Shown here piece after piece: positions 16,367 to 25,428 of a stretch of 64,000 bases of DNA. Each line of letters begins with the position of its first letter. Positions within the stretch are counted from its first letter, which is position 1. The notes beneath the pieces were generated by a model. That model was given only the letters and a program-made list of their open reading frames with translations. It was not told the DNA's origin and ran no database searches. The position numbers were made by a program, and so were the translations under genes. Source of the DNA: an uncultured Flavobacteriales bacterium (GTDB lineage Bacteria; Bacteroidota; Bacteroidia; Flavobacteriales_D; Crocinitomicaceae); the NCBI GenBank assembly GCA_937876195.1, contig CALEIK010000027.1, positions 124,001 to 188,000 of the forward strand, in the 5' to 3' direction.

Positions 16367-16903
16367 CTAATTCAACAACGAAACAATTTCCTCGTCCATT
16401 GGGCTTACGCCTGATTTAAAATGTTCCACATAATTCCCATTTTCATCAATGAGGTATTTTTGAAAATTCCACATCACTTTACTGTCCTCAACGCCATTTG
16501 CTTCCTTGCTTGTCAGCCATGTATAAATCGGGTGTTGATCACTTCCTTTCACTTCAATTTTTGACGCCATTAAAAACTCCACACCGTAATTTTTTTGACA
16601 AAAGGATTGAATATCTTCTTCAGAGCCTGGTTCTTGTCCACCAAATTGATCGCAGGGAAATCCAATAATTGCAACTTTATCTCCATGCTTTTCGTGCAGT
16701 TCTTGCAACTCAGCGTACTGAGGTGTGTAGCCACATTTTGATGCCACGTTGACAATTAATAGTTTCTTTCCTTTAAAATCGGCGAGTGAAACTTCATTCC
16801 CTTCGATGTCGACAAAGGAATAATCATAAATTGACGTTGATTGGGCGTTTGTACTCACTGCTGTCATAATTGCTAATGCGATTAATATTATTTTCATACT
16901 CAA
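16367..16903 (-). CDS. glutathione peroxidase family thiol peroxidase
   Basis: The 178-residue protein reduces peroxides with a cysteine in the family motif NVASKCGYTPQYAELQ (peroxidatic Cys near 58). The other tetrad residues are visible in FPCDQFGGQEPGS (Gln) and WNFQKYLID (Trp, Asn). As in most bacterial members the position is Cys, not selenocysteine. The extra cysteine in FPCDQF is typical of thioredoxin-dependent members. A signal peptide (MSMKIILIALAIMTAVSTNAQ) predicts a periplasmic location. Confidence 0.93.
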   Translation of the reverse strand: MSMKIILIALAIMTAVSTNAQSTSIYDYSFVDIEGNEVSLADFKGKKLLIVNVASKCGYTPQYAELQELHEKHGDKVAIIGFPCDQFGGQEPGSEEDIQSFCQKNYGVEFLMASKIEVKGSDQHPIYTWLTSKEANGVEDSKVMWNFQKYLIDENGNYVEHFKSGVSPMDEEIVSLLN

Positions 16904-17009
16904 ATGTACGAAAATATGGTTACACTATCACGCTGGGAGCTGGTTGAATGTTGAGTCTACTTTACCCGTATTAATATCATTGGTTTTGCACATCAACTAA
17001 TCCCTTGGA

Positions 17010-17219
17010 CTTTCTCCATTACGGTTAGTTTACCACAAAGGGCGCTAAGGTAAAAGTTAAACGACTGGCGGAATAAGAACGCAAAGAAGTCGTCTAAAAG
17101 ACGACTATCTTACGTTGCGCACTTTCTTTGCCAATACCACGTTCATTGACATTGAGTGTAACAATTTTTGCTTAATAACACCTGAAACCTTTGTCCTTTG
17201 CGGTTAGTTTAACACAGGG
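17010..17219. repeat. two diverged direct repeats and a hairpin in an intergenic gap
   Basis: In the gene-free stretch 16904-17245, 17010-17043 and 17190-17219 share most bases around an identical CGGTTAGTTTA core (17022-17032 and 17201-17211), flanked by CTTT-TCC on one side and CACA-GGG on the other. Between them, AGTCGTC (17088-17094) and GACGACT (17100-17106) form a hairpin. No reading frame or RNA gene is seen. Confidence 0.6.
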
Positions 17220-17245
17220 TTTCGTATAGCTCAAGAATCTAAGCC

Positions 17246-17821
17246 TTACTGCTTAACCCGTACCGCCGAGCCTTCAAATTCAACCCTTTTGTCAGGAGGA
17301 AATGTGCTCACCAGTTCTCCCAGCTCATACACATTTCGGTAACCGTAGCCATACAAATTGATGTAGGTTGGAATATTCAGCGCGAGCGTAATCTGCTCAA
17401 TATCCCTTTCCAAAATGTCCGGCTGTGCAGATTTGGTAGCAAAATATTTATCCTTAACACGTGAATCATCAAAATTGTTGTTGCAATAAATTAAAATTCG
17501 GGTGTCCGGATTTGGAATCAACCACTTCAAGTTTTCTTGGGTAAAGTCTGAAAAATTGAGGTGAATCGCGCCTTTTATGTGCTTGGAATCGTACATTTCT
17601 TTTGAGCGTGTATCCAAAATTATGGTATTCTCCTCCTTGCTCATTTTTACAAATTCATCTACGCTGATGATGCGGGCTGCACGATGTGGTTTTACCTCTG
17701 CCACCAATTTCTCAAACGCTTCAAAGTCTACGTTTGCAAGTGGATAGGCTAATTCAGTTTCGGTTTGAGCGTGTACACTGCATGCAATGAACAGCGCTCC
17801 TAAGAATGTGTTTACTTTCAT
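17246..17821 (-). CDS. secreted rhodanese-like domain protein
   Basis: The ATG at 17821 is preferred to an upstream TTG because it begins a clean signal peptide (KVNTFLGALFIACSVHAQ). The mature part carries a rhodanese fold (about residues 45-165): VDEFVKM, NTIILDTRSKEMYDSKHIKGAIHLNF and the active-site loop RILIYCNNNFDD, whose cysteine would carry the sulfane sulfur. The loop is longer than in classical thiosulfate sulfurtransferases and the substrate is unknown. A tail of about 30 residues follows. It sits alone, with non-coding DNA downstream. Confidence 0.85.
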   Translation of the reverse strand: MKVNTFLGALFIACSVHAQTETELAYPLANVDFEAFEKLVAEVKPHRAARIISVDEFVKMSKEENTIILDTRSKEMYDSKHIKGAIHLNFSDFTQENLKWLIPNPDTRILIYCNNNFDDSRVKDKYFATKSAQPDILERDIEQITLALNIPTYINLYGYGYRNVYELGELVSTFPPDKRVEFEGSAVRVKQ

Positions 17822-17915
17822 AATCGTTTGGTTTTGACTATGGGCAGTACAGGGCAATACACATTTGGTTCAAAAATAACTTAAGGGAAGCGAAAAAGAA
17901 AACTATTCAACCGCA

Positions 17916-18248
17916 CTATCCTTCTCTCTCCTCCAATAAGGAGTTATACTTTTCAAGGAGTTTGTAATATTTATCCTTCCAAAAAGCAACGGTATTCTCT
18001 TCGGTTGTGTAATCGTTGATGGCGGGCTCTTGAAAAGTTCTTTTGACGCTTTTTAGTTCGTTGATTTCATTTGAAAAATCATAGTGTATAACTTTTCCGA
18101 TCTCCAACACGTAATCGATGGACAAATTTGGATTTTCAAAAGCATTGTAAATCCAACGACGACTCTTACCTATTCGTTTAACTAACCCTGTTAAAGAATA
18201 TCCACTTGCACGAACTGCGCGTTCAACAATTTCTCCTTTGTGCTGCAT
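17916..18248 (-). CDS. small helix-turn-helix DNA-binding protein
   Basis: The start is taken at the ATG at 18248, three codons after a possible TTG. The 110-residue product has an N-terminal XRE-like fold (GEIVERAVRASGYSLTGLVK, then RRWIYNAFENPN as the recognition region, about 5-50). A linker and a C-terminal helix rich in Lys, Tyr and Glu (FWKDKYYKLLEKYNSLLEE) look like a dimerising coiled coil. Such short phage-repressor-like proteins are common in Flavobacteriia. Targets are unknown. Confidence 0.7.
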   Translation of the reverse strand: MQHKGEIVERAVRASGYSLTGLVKRIGKSRRWIYNAFENPNLSIDYVLEIGKVIHYDFSNEINELKSVKRTFQEPAINDYTTEENTVAFWKDKYYKLLEKYNSLLEEREG

Positions 18249-18383
18249 CGTGTACAAATATGAGAAGTAATTTGTGCATTTTTCTGCTTCATTTATTTAC
18301 ATTTACGGTAATGTTTTATACATTTATGTAAACTATTGGTTCTAAGAATAAAATTCGTGCAGTTTAACCGACAAAATAATTCA

Positions 18384-18809
18384 ATGCTGTTAAAAACAGA
18401 ACGAGGGTTCGTGCTCATTAATCTTAACAAGGTGGAGTTTGTTCAATCTTCTGATGATTTCCCCTATCAACGAAAAATGCTATTGGCGAAGTCGTTTGTC
18501 GCTCTGGGGGTTTTTTCTACCATAATTAACGTCTTGAAACTCCTTCTTATCTCCGACTATTTTGAAGTCGATCCTTTGGCTCCCTACTTCGTCCCTTTTA
18601 TAGTGGTTCAACTCTGCGCTACCGCTTTTATTTTTCTTGGGATTCGATGGCTGAAACAGTGTCGGAAACACAGAAAAGATTTCCCTCATCATTCGCGTGC
18701 AGTGCAACTTGTTTTTGAGGATGCTTCAATTAAAACAATTACAGCTGGTGACGGGGTAAACATTCCTCTAATGGTGGCGCGATTGTCAAAGCAAATGGGA
18801 AGCAGTTAA
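18384..18809 (+). CDS. hypothetical membrane protein with two transmembrane segments
   Basis: The ATG at 18384 is preferred over a TTG at 18336. The 141-residue protein starts with a short beta-type region (MLLKTERGFVLINLNKVEFV), then a hydrophobic helix (KSFVALGVFSTIINVLKLLL). A short acidic loop and a second helix (FVPFIVVQLCATAFIFLGI) follow. It ends with a basic cytosolic stretch and a strand-rich tail (AVQLVFEDASIKTITAG). The two outer parts resemble a split PH-like (bPH) domain around a membrane hairpin, but that is only a guess. No family recognised. Confidence 0.55.
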   Translation: MLLKTERGFVLINLNKVEFVQSSDDFPYQRKMLLAKSFVALGVFSTIINVLKLLLISDYFEVDPLAPYFVPFIVVQLCATAFIFLGIRWLKQCRKHRKDFPHHSRAVQLVFEDASIKTITAGDGVNIPLMVARLSKQMGSS

Positions 18810-18943
18810 GTTGGGACGCAGTGGGCATAGGGGATTACTTCCCGATACATAACTTCAGCTTTTTGGATCTGTTCCATTAGATGCAAATACTTTTTAGTCG
18901 GTTTATATCTGTTTTTTAACGAATACAAGGCTTAAAGTAAGTT

Positions 18944-19501
18944 TTAAACTACGAACAAATCTTTAAACTTACATGGGGTAATTGACAAATCATTTGGATT
19001 TTTATCCAAAACAATTTTACTGTATTTAATCAATTTTCTTGAAAAAGACCTCATACAGGGATTCGGAGTCCCTTCATCTGGTAAAAGTGCAGGTTCAATA
19101 TAAAACAAATCTGAATGTGCAGGGTTTTCACAAAGTCCCTTGTAAAAACCTTTTGAGCTTATAACAAGTTTAAATTCAGAGTTTAACGGTGTTGCCAAAA
19201 CTTTAGCTTCAAAGTTTGGTCGTGAAAGCAAGAAGTTTTTTTTAACTTGAAGAAAATCTTTCTTATAAAAAACCACAAAGCCAATATATTTCGGGTCTCT
19301 TAATTTTGATGCAAAACCTTTACACTCTAACTCGTTACAATACGACTCTCTTTGCATCGAAACACCCCTAATATCATAAAACACACTGGTATCATCAAAG
19401 TACTGTAATTCTATTGGCTTTTTTCGTTTAATATTTTTTGTAGTTAAAAACCTAACCAAAATTTCATCATCCTCAATCTTTTGTGGAATAATTTCGGGCA
19501 T
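18944..19501 (-). CDS. uncharacterised protein, third gene of the AT-rich cassette
   Basis: The ATG at 19501 is chosen because it follows the upstream gene by 10 bp; an earlier in-frame start at 19573 would overlap it. The 185-residue protein is cytosolic (no signal peptide or membrane helix). Likely conserved positions are SMQRESYCNELECKGFA and CENPAHSDLF, followed by TPNPCMRSFSRKLI. A pattern of serine-x-x-arginine near a cysteine, then Asn-x-x-His-Ser, resembles families of unknown function that I have seen next to TIGR04255-like genes, but I cannot confirm this without a search. The His, Cys and Arg residues could form an active or metal site. Confidence 0.7.
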   Translation of the reverse strand: MPEIIPQKIEDDEILVRFLTTKNIKRKKPIELQYFDDTSVFYDIRGVSMQRESYCNELECKGFASKLRDPKYIGFVVFYKKDFLQVKKNFLLSRPNFEAKVLATPLNSEFKLVISSKGFYKGLCENPAHSDLFYIEPALLPDEGTPNPCMRSFSRKLIKYSKIVLDKNPNDLSITPCKFKDLFVV

Positions 19502-19511
19502 TGGATTTCCT

Positions 19512-20018
19512 TTACAAAAAATCAGACAAGTCTGAAAGAACCTTTTTAGATGTTTCTTCAAATTCCACTTCATTAAGGCTCAATTTGTCAACTTGCAAAA
19601 TATCTACACCATCCTTTTCAACAAAATAACCAAGTGCATCCTTGCCAATTTCTAATGAAAACACGTCTTCCGATTGTTCCCAATCAAAAATCACTGTTCC
19701 ATTATCTGTTGTGTAAAGTCCGTCTTCATAAAACTCATTGAATACTGTTGGGGAAATTTTTGACAACAGTTTTATACTATTGTGATAAACGTTAGCGCTT
19801 ATATCTCCTTCTTCTGAACCAACAAAATCGGATAGGCGAGATTTTAGTCTAGTCAACGTATCGTTGTATGAAATACTCGTTAAATAATAATTGTTTTTTA
19901 TATCAATCATTGGTTCTTCATTTGTATAAGCACCATCTTCAGATTTATCAAAATCCAAAAACCTAGGTCTATCCGCATTAAGAGGAATAGACAATACTAT
20001 TGCTGTTGTACCAAACAT
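19512..20018 (-). CDS. uncharacterised protein, second gene of the AT-rich cassette
   Basis: The 168-residue acidic protein has no signal peptide. The N-terminal part (residues 1-60) is polar, with PRFLDFDK and NNYYLTSISYND. A helix (RLKSRLSDFVGSEEGD, NSIKLLSKISP) follows. Residues ~105-140 carry a beta-rich stretch: TTDNGTVIFDWEQSEDVF, then SLEIGKDALGYFVEKDG. A Gly-x-Ile-x-x-x-Trp plus a strand-turn-strand resembles small partner proteins found with several cassettes, but I cannot name the family. Its ATG directly follows the upstream TAA (TAAATG), so it is surely co-translated with the first gene. Confidence 0.75.
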   Translation of the reverse strand: MFGTTAIVLSIPLNADRPRFLDFDKSEDGAYTNEEPMIDIKNNYYLTSISYNDTLTRLKSRLSDFVGSEEGDISANVYHNSIKLLSKISPTVFNEFYEDGLYTTDNGTVIFDWEQSEDVFSLEIGKDALGYFVEKDGVDILQVDKLSLNEVEFEETSKKVLSDLSDFL

Positions 20019-20801
20019 TTATATAATTTTTATCAAGTCTAAAACTTCTTTATTTAATACGTCCTTCAACATTGCTTTGTTACGCTCATGAGCTGAGTTA
20101 AGTTTCTCTTTTAAAACTTCTGAGTCACTTTTTGAATAAAGTTCAACATTCTCAAATTTTAACGCACATTGGTGAACTATTGATATTCTTTTAATTCTGT
20201 TACTAAAGGAAACCTCTATTTTTTCCTCAAGATCTTGGTTTGACACCTTATCTTGAGTTATTGATATTAACGTCCCGTTAGAAGATTGTAAAAAAGTTCT
20301 ATTTATTAATTCAGAGTTTGAGTTAAAAATAGCATTTACATTAATTTCTGATTCGTCTTCCCAAAAAAATTCATCCACATATAAAAGACTAACGGCTTCC
20401 ATATAAACATCTATTTCGGAAGAAACTTCATTAACATCATTAATAAATCTTGGTAAAAAGATGTCCCAATCTTTATATAGTCTGTTTTCTAATGAAATAT
20501 TTGCTTGTTTATCTGAAACATTTTCTAATTTAAAAATGTTGTCAAGTCTACCAGATTCATCGTACTCCTCCAATGTAAAACCACTCTCTTTGTCTTCTTT
20601 ACTAATTCCAACATTTTGATTTGTAATACTAACCGTTCTGACTTTTGTAATGCTTTTTTTTTGATATTTTGCAAGTTCACTTTTCCCTGTTAATTTATCA
20701 AAAATGGTACTTGGTTTCAAAAAAACCTGAGGTACATGAATTACAGCAACAACACGACTTACAGAATGTTCACCAGAGAATGGTTTCAAAAATTCTAACA
20801 T
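20019..20801 (-). CDS. TIGR04255-like uncharacterised protein, first gene of the AT-rich cassette
   Basis: The 260-residue protein starts at the ATG at 20801. Its layout recalls the sporadically distributed TIGR04255 family: a short N-terminal strand region (SVSRVVAVIHVPQVFLKP), an aromatic middle block (LYKDWDIFLPRFINDV), then a helix and strand (AVSLLYVDEFFWED). The C-terminal half is rich in strands and ends in a helix. The match is by eye and moderate. It heads a tight three-gene unit (gaps 0 and 10 bp) with a distinctly AT-rich composition against the neighbouring mnmE and 18.4-kb genes, a sign of horizontal acquisition. Function unknown; a defence or stress cassette is possible. Confidence 0.7.
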   Translation of the reverse strand: MLEFLKPFSGEHSVSRVVAVIHVPQVFLKPSTIFDKLTGKSELAKYQKKSITKVRTVSITNQNVGISKEDKESGFTLEEYDESGRLDNIFKLENVSDKQANISLENRLYKDWDIFLPRFINDVNEVSSEIDVYMEAVSLLYVDEFFWEDESEINVNAIFNSNSELINRTFLQSSNGTLISITQDKVSNQDLEEKIEVSFSNRIKRISIVHQCALKFENVELYSKSDSEVLKEKLNSAHERNKAMLKDVLNKEVLDLIKII

Positions 20802-21005
20802 CAATATATTCCTATTTAGAATAAAATATTTTGTAAAAATAAACTTTTCACTTTGTTACAACACACAAAATAAAAAAAATATATGATTCTACAGTTTTTC
20901 ACAACACAAAATAAGTTAAATTTCAAATACTCGCCGATATCGGTTGTCCTCCCATTGGATTGGAAATTCTTTGTTGTGATTTTGTTTAGATGTTGATTAC
21001 CTACT

Positions 21006-22364
21006 TTACTTCCCGATACAAAACTTGCTAAAAATATTTCCTAACAAATCATCGGTTGAAATATCTCCCGTAATACTTCCAAGGTAAAACATCGCTTGGC
21101 GGATGTCCATGGCTACGAAATCGCCTGTGATGCCTGTTTCCAATCCTTCTTTTGCTTTTTGAAGTGATGTCGCTGTATTTATAAGTGCTTCGTGGTGGCG
21201 GGCATTGGAAACAATGGTGTCGTTGGCAAGGTCAAAATCACCTGTGACAGCGTTCACTAGCCATTTTTTTAACTCGTCGATGTTTTGTCCTTGCTTTGCG
21301 CTGATTTGCAGGGCGTCTGTTGCATTTTCAGTTGAAGCGATGTCCATTTTGTTCAGCACAGCCACTATTTTTTTCGTTGGGTAGTCGCTATTGAGTTCTT
21401 CTACCCAATTGTTGACAGTCGTAACGCTTTCTGAGTTGGAGCCGTCTGCGAGGCAAAGTACTAGGGTCGCTTGATTAATTTTTTCTTTTGACCGTTCGAT
21501 GCCAAGCGCTTCAATTTCTTCTGCTCCTTCTCGAATTCCAGCGGTGTCAATCAAACGAAAAAGGATTCCCTCAATGTTCAATGTTTCTTCAATCACATCT
21601 CGAGTTGTCCCAGCAATGTCACTAACGATTGCCCTGTTCTCTCCTAATAATTGGTTCAACAGCGTGCTTTTTCCTGTGTTAGGCGCTCCTACAATTGCAA
21701 CTGGAACTCCATTTTTAATTGCATTTCCAAGTTCAAAGGATGCCGCCATTCGCTCAATGTAGGCCAACACTTCTGTCACTAAGGCTTTTAATTCACCACG
21801 ATCGGCAAATTCCACATCTTCCTCCGCAAAATCCAGTTCCAACTCCACCAATGAAGCAAAATGAATCAGCTTCTCACGCAGGTTTTTCAACTCAGAGGAA
21901 AAGTTTCCCCGCAATTGTTTCAAAGCAATATCGTGCGCACTACGTGATTGGGAAGCAATTAAATCCGCTACCGCTTCCGCCTGAGATAAATCGAGCTTTC
22001 CGTTTAAAAAAGCGCGCTGTGTAAATTCACCTGGATTCGCTAAACGAGCTCCCTCAGCAATAAGCGCCGCTACTATTTTTCCTAGAATGAATGCTGAACC
22101 GTGACACGAAATTTCAACACTTTCTTCTCCCGTGTAGCTCTTTCCGTGTGCAAACAACGTGACCAATACCTCATCCAACAATTCATTCTTGCGGTTGGAT
22201 ATGGTTCCAAAATGCACAGTGTGTGACATTTTCCCCTTCAGTGATTTTGAAAAAAGTGCTTCTGTGATCTCCCAAGATTTATCCCCTGAAAGACGAATTA
22301 CACCAATGGCACCAACACCGTTTGGGGTCGCTAAAGCACATATTGTATCTTGATTGTCTATCAT
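21006..22364 (-). CDS. mnmE: tRNA modification GTPase MnmE
   Basis: The 452-residue protein works with MnmG (36780-38651) to install carboxymethylaminomethyl or related groups on U34 of certain tRNAs. It has the N-terminal tetrahydrofolate-binding domain (1-118, including CALATPNGVGAIGVIRLSG and NPGEFTQRAFLNGKLDL). A helical domain carries the inserted Ras-like GTPase: GAPNTGKST as G1 (P-loop), AGTTRD as G2, DTAG as G3 and NKMD as G4. The C-terminus ends FCIGK, preserving the catalytic cysteine of the C-(I/L/V)-G-K motif. Length and motifs are complete. Confidence 0.97.
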   Translation of the reverse strand: MIDNQDTICALATPNGVGAIGVIRLSGDKSWEITEALFSKSLKGKMSHTVHFGTISNRKNELLDEVLVTLFAHGKSYTGEESVEISCHGSAFILGKIVAALIAEGARLANPGEFTQRAFLNGKLDLSQAEAVADLIASQSRSAHDIALKQLRGNFSSELKNLREKLIHFASLVELELDFAEEDVEFADRGELKALVTEVLAYIERMAASFELGNAIKNGVPVAIVGAPNTGKSTLLNQLLGENRAIVSDIAGTTRDVIEETLNIEGILFRLIDTAGIREGAEEIEALGIERSKEKINQATLVLCLADGSNSESVTTVNNWVEELNSDYPTKKIVAVLNKMDIASTENATDALQISAKQGQNIDELKKWLVNAVTGDFDLANDTIVSNARHHEALINTATSLQKAKEGLETGITGDFVAMDIRQAMFYLGSITGDISTDDLLGNIFSKFCIGK

Positions 22365-22404
22365 TCTTCTGCAAAAATAGTGGTTTCAGCGAGATGATGG
22401 GAAA

Positions 22405-22440
22405 TAAAAAACCCGATCCACGTATCGCGCATCGGGTTTC
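22405..22440 (-). terminator. Rho-independent terminator
   Basis: AAACCCGAT (22409-22417) pairs with ATCGGGTTT (22431-22439); on the minus strand the stem is followed by TTTTTTATTT. It ends transcription of the T9SS protein gene just upstream and insulates mnmE. Confidence 0.75.
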
Positions 22441-22459
22441 CCTTATTTAGTTGTGTTTA

Positions 22460-23872
22460 TTACTCTTTGATCAATTGGATGGTGCTTGTTCCATTTGCAG
22501 TTTGTATACGAACAAAGTAAGTTCCTCTCTTTAGGCTGTTTACATCATAAACAATTGTGTTTTTACCAAACGACTTCACCACTTTGCCACTTATGTCCAC
22601 AATTTCTAACAGTTCAACTGCTGATTCACTTTCTAGAGTAAATGTGTTTTGTGCGGGGTTTGGGAAAAGCACCAGTGCGTTTTCGTTTAATTCTTCCAAT
22701 GAAGCACAAGCATCCACTCCAATTGACTGCATTGCTGAATTTTCACACCCGTTGCCGTCAAAATAAGTGTAGGTAATTGTGTGCGTTCCAACTCCGGCGT
22801 CTGCTGCATTAAAGTTACCAAAGACAACACCATTCCCGCTATAACCTCCACCTGCTGGGGTTCCCTGATCCAACAAAAATGGAGGCGTGTTCACACAAAC
22901 ATCGGAAAACGGAGGAAGACCCACCGTTGGCAATGCATGAATTTCCAAGTCTGCAGTGTTATCCGTCCCTGTCGTTGCTGGTGCGGAAGAAACCACACGC
23001 ACGCGGTACCCTGTTCCAACAGCTGTTCCGGCAGGCATTGTCGTGTTAATAGAAAGATTTCCATTTGCCGTTGAAGCCAATGTTCCAATCGTTGTTGGTG
23101 AAGCAAAAGAACCTGCCGCATCGGAAAGTTCTGCCGTGTAGATATTGCCCGCAGTAAATGTTCCTGTTGCATTAAAATTAACAGTTCCCGCTTCTGTTGA
23201 GTTAAAACACCAGCTTGCCGGAGTAACATCGTTTGTGGTTGTAATACTATTTCCTCCGCCAATCATTGCAGTTATCAAAACTTGATCGACAGAAAATGAT
23301 GGGTCAACCCCTGATGTACCTTCATACCAGTGAAACCTAAACTTTATCTGTGCTTGATTGTCCCAAGCAGCATTCGTTAAACTTTGTGCTGTCCATGTCG
23401 ATGTTCCTGAATAATCTGGAGAAGCCGAAATCCAAGTAACTCCGTTATCTACGCTGTACTCAACATTTCCATAAGTGGTTCCTGCCACTCCGCCACATAA
23501 ATAATAAAAATCAAATGTAACATCGGTCATACCAACCGTTGAAATGTTGTTGATCATCATCGCTGTCTTGTCTCCACCAGAGCTCGCAAGAAAAACTGCC
23601 TGACAATCACCAATTGCACAAGCTATACCAGCGTTGTGGATGTGCAAATAACTTGAGTTTGGGGAATTTGTAATGGTCCCAGGTTGACTGGGTGTAGAGG
23701 TGAAAAAGCCCCCAACGTAGGCATTGTTAATAATCCAGTCGTTGTCTCCAAATCCACCTGAATTCAGCGTCCAGTTTCCTCCGCCCAGTTCAAAATCATC
23801 TTCAAAAAGTGTTGTTTGTGATGTTGCAAAAAACGCAACTAGGCATACGCCTGATAGTAATAGTTTCTTCAT
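22460..23872 (-). CDS. secreted protein with T9SS type A sorting domain
   Basis: The 470-residue protein has a signal peptide (residues 1-18, ending FATSQ). Residues 25-205 look like a jelly-roll/MAM-type carbohydrate- or protein-binding module (DDFELGGGNWTLNSGG, NVEYSVDNGVTWISAS and IKFRFHWYEGTSG). Ig-like beta domains follow (about 210-385; GYRVRVVSS, HTITYTYFDGNGCEN). The final ~75 residues are a T9SS sorting domain (LVLFPNPAQNTFTLES, VDISGKVVKSF and RGTYFVRI). It is likely a surface adhesin-like or binding protein. It has its own terminator and no obvious operon partner. Confidence 0.87.
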   Translation of the reverse strand: MKKLLLSGVCLVAFFATSQTTLFEDDFELGGGNWTLNSGGFGDNDWIINNAYVGGFFTSTPSQPGTITNSPNSSYLHIHNAGIACAIGDCQAVFLASSGGDKTAMMINNISTVGMTDVTFDFYYLCGGVAGTTYGNVEYSVDNGVTWISASPDYSGTSTWTAQSLTNAAWDNQAQIKFRFHWYEGTSGVDPSFSVDQVLITAMIGGGNSITTTNDVTPASWCFNSTEAGTVNFNATGTFTAGNIYTAELSDAAGSFASPTTIGTLASTANGNLSINTTMPAGTAVGTGYRVRVVSSAPATTGTDNTADLEIHALPTVGLPPFSDVCVNTPPFLLDQGTPAGGGYSGNGVVFGNFNAADAGVGTHTITYTYFDGNGCENSAMQSIGVDACASLEELNENALVLFPNPAQNTFTLESESAVELLEIVDISGKVVKSFGKNTIVYDVNSLKRGTYFVRIQTANGTSTIQLIKE

Positions 23873-24006
23873 AGTGTTTTAATTTAGTGGGTTAAATGTA
23901 TTGCAAAAGATTAGTATCACAAAAAATAACTTCACTTTTCTTCCTGTGGGGAGAATCACTGAAAGTGTTTGGCTGTTAATTCATTACGCCAACTATCTAC
24001 ACGTTC

Positions 24007-24450
24007 CTAGTTTCGCCTCATCGCAAAAAACGTTCTGACCAATTCAGCACATTCTTGTTCCATCACACCATGCTCTATTTTCGTTTTTGGATGGTAAATT
24101 CCAGTGTGCCTTCCCGCTCCACGATTTTCATCTCTTGCTGCAAAGACAATTTTATCAATCTGCGACCAGTACAACGCGCCACCACACATTGTGCAAGGCT
24201 CTAACGTGACATACAATGTACACCCTTTTAGATATTTTCCTCCCAAAAAGTTCGATGCTGCGGTAATCGCTTGCATTTCTGCATGTGCGGTGACATCCGT
24301 CAATTGTTCTGTTAGATTATGTGCTCTTGCTATAACTTGATTGTTGCACACGACTACAGCGCCGATAGGAACCTCTCCCAGTTCAAATGCTTTCTGTGCT
24401 TCTTGAAATGCCAGTTTCATAAAATACTCGTCCGTATAGGGAGAAATCAT
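24007..24450 (-). CDS. tadA: tRNA-specific adenosine deaminase (A34)
   Basis: The 147-residue zinc deaminase converts A34 to inosine in the anticodon of tRNA-Arg. It has the cytidine-deaminase-fold motif HAEMQAI (His zinc ligand and catalytic Glu) and PCTMC (two zinc cysteines). GEVPIGAVVVCNN and RENRGAGRHTGIYH-like residues around the substrate pocket also fit TadA. A guanine deaminase or other nucleoside deaminase is a weaker alternative. It diverges from ldcA. Confidence 0.9.
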   Translation of the reverse strand: MISPYTDEYFMKLAFQEAQKAFELGEVPIGAVVVCNNQVIARAHNLTEQLTDVTAHAEMQAITAASNFLGGKYLKGCTLYVTLEPCTMCGGALYWSQIDKIVFAARDENRGAGRHTGIYHPKTKIEHGVMEQECAELVRTFFAMRRN

Positions 24451-24522
24451 CGTTGTCTATTTTACTCTTCAAAATTAAACAAATTATTTGTGCCTGTTTT
24501 TCCAGTTTCTGTACATTTACGT

Positions 24523-25428
24523 ATGAATTTATCTATCCCTTCATTGGTTGCTGGTGATAAAGTTGCCATCGTTGCTCCCGCGAAATCCATAGAGAAACAC
24601 CTCGTACTGGAAGCAAAAACCGTAGTTGAAGAGGCTGGGTTTCAGGTCGTCTTGGGGGCACATGTTTTTGGGATAAATCACTATTACAGTGGAAGCGTCA
24701 CAGAGCGTTTATCTGACTTTCAGTCAGCTCTGGACGACCCAACTGTAAAAGCTGTTTTATGCGCTCGCGGTGGTTACGGTTGTGTTCATATCGTTGACCT
24801 TGTTAACTGGTCTTCACTTATTCGCCAACCAAAATGGATTATCGGTTTTAGTGATGTTACTGTTTTTCATCAGCGTATTCAGCGGCTGGGAATTCAAAGT
24901 ATTCACGCCACAATGCCACTAAACTTTAATGAAAACTCTAAGGAATCATTTTCTACGCTGTGGGAGGCATTGGCACAGAAAGAATATGTAATACGGGCAA
25001 ACGCACATCCAAGCAATAAAACAGGAAAGGCAATTGGAAAGCTTATTGGAGGAAACCTTTCTATTCTTTACAGTTTGCTCGGAACAGATGATCAAATAGA
25101 CTATACAGACACCATTCTATTTATTGAAGAAGTTGGCGAACAATTGTATGCCATTGACCGTATGCTGCATTCTCTTAAGAAAGCAGGTATACTCGATAAA
25201 ATAAAAGGTCTTATCGTTGGAGGAATGACCGATTTAAAAGACACGGCTATTCCCATTGGAAATACACTCGAAGAAATTGTGCTTCACCACTTTCAATACA
25301 TGAAAACACCCATTTGCTTTGAGTTTCCAGCAGGGCACATCGATGATAATCGCGCACTAAGATTAGGTGCTCAGGCATCGTTAGACGTTACAGAGTCTGG
25401 GGCAACCCTCACTGTTCATGGTGGCTAA
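24523..25428 (+). CDS. LD-carboxypeptidase, peptidase family S66
   Basis: The ATG at 24523 is chosen because the family's N-terminal block (LVAGDKVAIVAPAKSI) begins right after it; earlier in-frame ATGs run through the tadA gene. The 301-residue enzyme would release the terminal D-alanine from tetrapeptides during murein recycling. The catalytic triad is visible: Ser110 in IIGFSDVT, Glu202/203 in FIEEVGE and His272 in FPAGHIDDN. No signal peptide is seen, so it acts in the cytosol. Its 3' end overlaps the convergent small T9SS gene by 4 bp. Confidence 0.92.
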   Translation: MNLSIPSLVAGDKVAIVAPAKSIEKHLVLEAKTVVEEAGFQVVLGAHVFGINHYYSGSVTERLSDFQSALDDPTVKAVLCARGGYGCVHIVDLVNWSSLIRQPKWIIGFSDVTVFHQRIQRLGIQSIHATMPLNFNENSKESFSTLWEALAQKEYVIRANAHPSNKTGKAIGKLIGGNLSILYSLLGTDDQIDYTDTILFIEEVGEQLYAIDRMLHSLKKAGILDKIKGLIVGGMTDLKDTAIPIGNTLEEIVLHHFQYMKTPICFEFPAGHIDDNRALRLGAQASLDVTESGATLTVHGG

